In this document: in pieces, positions 5,808 to 7,601 of the stretch
Layout of the letters: each line of letters opens with the position of its first letter
Numbering within the stretch: position 1 is the stretch's first letter
Source: an uncultured Chitinophaga sp.
Lineage (GTDB): Bacteria; Bacteroidota; Bacteroidia; Chitinophagales; Chitinophagaceae
Length of the DNA: 7,601 nucleotides
Direction: 5' to 3'
Assembly: GCF_937874145.1 (NCBI RefSeq)
Contig: NZ_CALNBI010000359.1
Location: 1-7,601 of the forward strand
Program-made: the position numbers and the translations under genes
Notes under the pieces: model-generated
The model's database searches: none
Told to the model about the DNA's origin: nothing
What the model saw: the letters and a program-made list of their open reading frames with translations, nothing else

Positions 5808-6851
5808 ATGCAAAGCATCCTCCTGATCGAAAAGAAAGACAAAAAACGCAGCAGCCTCGCCCCTTTGCTCCAAACCGCCGGGTACGGCGCGGAAGCGGTT
5901 ACCGACGGCGCGGAAGGCATCCAAATCATGCGAAAACAAACACCCGATCTCGTGGTCTGCGACATGGACGTAAAAGGGGCCGACGGGCTGGGGGTGCTCC
6001 ACGTGATGCAGCAGGAAGGGCCGCTGCAATTGGTGCCTTTCATTTTGCTCATGGACGAATGGGACCCGCGCCGGTACCGCGAAGCTATGCAGCTGGGGGC
6101 CGATGATGTGATCGTGCGCCCGTTTTCCGGCGCGGAATTGCTGCAGACGATCGCCGTACGCCTCGAAAAGCGGCATCTCCTCCTGCAAAACGCCGCCGCC
6201 ATCGATCCGGTGGACGAATCCGATTTCCGCAACGTCATCCGCACGTTCATCACCGACCGCAATACCGTCCGCCTTGCGCCGCACGAAGTGATTTATCGCG
6301 AAGGCGAAACGCCGCGATACATGTTTTACATCCTCTCCGGGAAAGTAAAAACGGTAAAAACGCATGAAGACGGGAAAGACCTGCTGATCAGCCTGTACAC
6401 GAAAGGCGATTTCTTCGGATATATCGCTTTGCTGGAAGAAGAACGCTACAAAGCCACGGCCCTCGCGATGGATGAAACGGAACTGGCACTGATACCGAGG
6501 ACAGATGCGGAAGAGATGCTGTCGCGCGTGCCGCTCATTTTCCAGAAATTCGTGCGCATGCTGGCGCGCAACCTCACGGAAAAGGAGAACCGGCTCGTGG
6601 GCATCGCGTACGATACGTTGCGCAAAAAAGTGGCCAGCGCGTTGGTGCATTTGCGGAACAAATATCACCAGGGCACTGGCCAGTATAAGGTTAACATCGC
6701 CAGGGATGAACTGGCCTCTCTTGCCGGAACCGCCACGGAATCACTCATCCGCACGCTCGGCGAGTTCAAGCAGGAAAAACTGATCGCCATCAAAGGGCCT
6801 GTCATCACCCTGCTGGAGCCGGGCCGGCTGGAAGGCATCGCCTTCCATTAA
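5808..6851 (+). CDS. Receiver-CRP/Fnr fusion transcriptional regulator
   Basis: 347 residues from the ATG at 5808. A TTG at 5745 would add 21 residues before the first strand of the receiver (MQSILLIE), so the ATG is preferred. Residues 1-120 form a CheY-like receiver fold: phospho-acceptor candidate D52 (VVCDMDV), 'GADD' at 97-100 and 'RPF' at 104-106. Residues ~145-260 are a cNMP-binding beta roll (YREGETPRYMFYILSGKVK, KGDFFGYIALLEE). Residues ~299-325 are the DNA-binding HTH (RDELASLAGTATESLIRTL). The domain order matches a Bacteroidota family of response regulators with CRP output. The cAMP signature (GE...RSA) is absent: the position is G204-Y205, with K215-A-T, so cAMP is unlikely to be the ligand. 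The receiver is degenerate: the acidic pair reads E8-K9, the switch Thr position is M82 and the invariant Lys is R104. No histidine kinase is adjacent. It is transcribed divergently from the moeA-like gene, and its targets are unknown. Confidence 0.92.
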   Translation: MQSILLIEKKDKKRSSLAPLLQTAGYGAEAVTDGAEGIQIMRKQTPDLVVCDMDVKGADGLGVLHVMQQEGPLQLVPFILLMDEWDPRRYREAMQLGADDVIVRPFSGAELLQTIAVRLEKRHLLLQNAAAIDPVDESDFRNVIRTFITDRNTVRLAPHEVIYREGETPRYMFYILSGKVKTVKTHEDGKDLLISLYTKGDFFGYIALLEEERYKATALAMDETELALIPRTDAEEMLSRVPLIFQKFVRMLARNLTEKENRLVGIAYDTLRKKVASALVHLRNKYHQGTGQYKVNIARDELASLAGTATESLIRTLGEFKQEKLIAIKGPVITLLEPGRLEGIAFH

Positions 6852-6956
6852 TCATAAAACTTATGCGGTTACCCGTGAAGCAACCTCATCCCTGTCCGTC
6901 ATATTTCCATACTGATCTTCTTACTTCGGTTACTTCGCCGGGACCTGGTTTTTCCG

Positions 6957-6986
6957 GATTAAAACCGCCCCCGGGAGCGGAGGCGG
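6957..6986 (-). terminator. Intrinsic terminator (minus-strand orientation)
   Basis: CCGCC-c-CCG-GGAG-CGG-a-GGCGG (6965-6986) forms an 8-bp GC-rich stem with one C/A mismatch and a 4-base loop. Read on the minus strand it is followed by TTTTAATC (6964-6957), the classic hairpin-plus-U-run of a rho-independent terminator. No called gene is transcribed leftwards into it, which is odd. It may act on antisense transcription, on a small RNA, or partly in both directions. Confidence 0.5.
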
Positions 6987-7043
6987 CTATCTGGTTGTAT
7001 GAAGCGGGTATTATGTTCGCATCAAATTCATATTGCAAATGTA
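6957..7043 (-). ncRNA. Candidate small RNA (promoter-to-terminator unit), speculative
   Basis: A minus-strand TACATTTG (7043-7036) matches TAnnTTTG exactly, with a weak TTC instead of TTG 20 bases upstream. Transcription from about 7031 would reach the terminator hairpin after roughly 70 bases without any substantial ORF. Promoter and terminator on the same strand with nothing coding between is the pattern of a small RNA, but both signals are short and could co-occur by chance. No known RNA family is recognised. Confidence 0.2.
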
Positions 7044-7141
7044 GAAACGGCCCGATATGTGATGAATGATACGCGTCAGGCGTGAACTGATAGTGGTCAG
7101 ACGGGCCGGGGGCCTGTGCCACTGAATCCACGATCCGAACA

Positions 7142-7173
7142 TTGTACGGGCGCTGTTTGTTATAGTAGCTTTA
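7142..7173 (+). promoter_or_regulatory. Probable promoter of the FAD-disulfide oxidoreductase gene (TTG-N21-TAGCTTTA)
   Basis: TTG (7142-7144) and TAGCTTTA (7166-7173) are separated by 21 bases. The -7 element differs from TAnnTTTG only in its last base. It would give a leader of about 20 bases (gcctgaaaaacc...) ahead of the ATG at 7198, a typical Bacteroidota distance. Confidence 0.4.
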
Positions 7174-7180
7174 CAGCGCC
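7149..7180. repeat. 8-bp perfect inverted repeat framing the promoter (possible operator)
   Basis: GGCGCTGT (7149-7156) and ACAGCGCC (7173-7180) are exact inverted copies separated by 16 bases. The arms bracket the -7 element of the downstream gene, and the right arm begins at its last base and spans the expected start site. This arrangement suits a dimeric repressor operator. An RNA hairpin is less likely because only the right arm would lie in the transcript. There is no U-run, so it is not a terminator. Confidence 0.4.
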
Positions 7181-7197
7181 TGAAAAACCCTTTCAAC

Positions 7198-7601
7198 ATG
7201 AAAAAGTACGATGCCATCATTATCGGGGCCGGACAGGCAGGAACCCCGCTGGCGCGGAAGCTGGCCGGAGCAGGCTGGAAAACCGCGCTGATAGAGAAAC
7301 GCCGGATCGGCGGCACCTGTGTCAACGACGGATGTACGCCCACCAAAACCATGATCGGCGCCGCACGCGTCGCTTACATCGCCGGATGCGCCGAACAGTT
7401 CGGTATCCCGGCAGATCTTTCGCAATTACGATTATCGAAGGTAAAAGCGCGGAAAGACAAGATCGTGCAGCAATCCATAGACAGCCTCACCAAATCGATC
7501 ACCTCCACCGAAAATCTCGATTATATCGAAGGGAAAGCCGTGTTCAGCGGGATGAAAACCATCGAAGTGAACGGTGAAAGCCTCCAGGCGGAGCATATCT
7601 T
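7198..7601 (+). CDS. Class I pyridine nucleotide-disulfide oxidoreductase, MerA/dihydrolipoamide dehydrogenase-like (3' end outside window)
   Basis: The first 134 residues of an open frame running off the window. The ATG at 7198 gives MKKYDAIIIGAGQAG, with the FAD-binding GxGxxG at G10-G12-G15 directly after the first strand, so the start is well supported. The redox-active site is GGTC41-V-N-D-G-C46-T-P-T-K, the CxxxxC disulfide of the lipoamide dehydrogenase/glutathione reductase/mercuric reductase class; 'TPTKT' instead of 'IPSK' is the form seen in mercuric-reductase-like proteins. No N-terminal heavy-metal-associated domain precedes it and no mer genes are near, so mercury reduction is not implied. 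Likely a cytosolic FAD enzyme using NAD(P)H, with the acceptor unknown. The NAD(P)H and C-terminal dimerisation domains, including the residues that would separate MerA (C-terminal Cys pair) from LPD (His-Glu), lie beyond the window. Confidence 0.9.
   Translation, partial: MKKYDAIIIGAGQAGTPLARKLAGAGWKTALIEKRRIGGTCVNDGCTPTKTMIGAARVAYIAGCAEQFGIPADLSQLRLSKVKARKDKIVQQSIDSLTKSITSTENLDYIEGKAVFSGMKTIEVNGESLQAEHI

Larger units (their letters stand above)
6852..7197. other. 346-bp intergenic region with hairpin and promoter-like elements, no convincing gene
   Basis: This gap separates the REC-CRP gene from the FAD-disulfide oxidoreductase gene. ORFs of 68 codons (+) and 81 codons (-, GTG start) run through it, but their translations look like random low-complexity Pro/Gly-rich text and I do not call them. 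It holds a strong hairpin at 6965-6986, a minus-strand -7 element at 7036-7043, and a promoter and inverted repeat at 7142-7180. No clear + strand intrinsic terminator follows the REC-CRP stop: the hairpin has no U-run on its right side. Confidence 0.7.

Noticed and set aside
5709..6668. A 319-codon minus-strand open frame opposite the REC-CRP gene
   Set aside because: The translation is His/Phe/Arg/Gln-rich with no domain, and the opposite strand has clear receiver, cNMP-fold and HTH motifs.
6921..6937. Near-tandem repeat TTACTTCGg/TTACTTCGc
   Set aside because: Only two copies of a 9-base unit; too short to support a repeat element or CRISPR-like array.
6886..7131. Short ORFs across the large gap (81 codons on minus from GTG; 68 codons on plus at 6863-7069)
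   Set aside because: They overlap each other in opposite directions, have weak starts and Pro/Gly-rich non-domain sequence, and contain the terminator hairpin; coding is not supported.

Overview
The window looks like chromosomal DNA from a GC-rich member of the Bacteroidota, most likely Chitinophagaceae/Chitinophaga-like. Several points support this. Matches or near-matches to the Bacteroidota promoter (TTG, 17-23 nt, TAnnTTTG) lie upstream of genes. Start regions lack clear Shine-Dalgarno sequences and are often A-rich. Several proteins have Bacteroidota-type forms: the REC-CRP/Fnr fusion, the CPYCHGYE flavoprotein, and a MoeA with a 'PPYDRVT' core. The genus is inference.

Layout: (1) The 3' end of a sigma-54 activator (end of the AAA+ domain plus Fis-type HTH), + strand, cut by the window start. 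(2) A thioredoxin-reductase-like FAD/disulfide oxidoreductase, + strand. Its stop codon directly abuts the stop codon of the next, convergent gene. (3) A four-gene minus-strand block, read right to left: a divergent MoeA paralogue, mannonate dehydratase UxuA, a Bcr/CflA-type MFS exporter, and a small TIP30-like SDR-fold protein. A good promoter just inside and beyond the uxuA 3' end suggests two transcription units, moeA-uxuA and MFS-SDR. (4) Divergent from moeA, a fused receiver/CRP-Fnr regulator on the + strand. (5) A 346-bp gap with a strong hairpin and promoter-like elements. (6) The 5' part of a class I pyridine nucleotide-disulfide oxidoreductase (MerA/LPD type), + strand, cut by the window end.

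Functionally this is mostly housekeeping and accessory metabolism: redox flavoproteins, efflux, one hexuronate-catabolism step and regulators. I see no mobile element, CRISPR array, tRNA, rRNA or clear defence system, and no whole new multi-gene system.

The points most worth a second look are: the MoeA paralogue with several conserved active-site positions substituted; the REC-CRP protein whose receiver keeps only the phospho-acceptor Asp; a 19-codon leader ORF whose stop overlaps the likely TTG start of the exporter; a candidate short minus-strand RNA in the large gap; an inverted repeat framing the promoter of the last gene; and a possibly leaderless flavoprotein mRNA.
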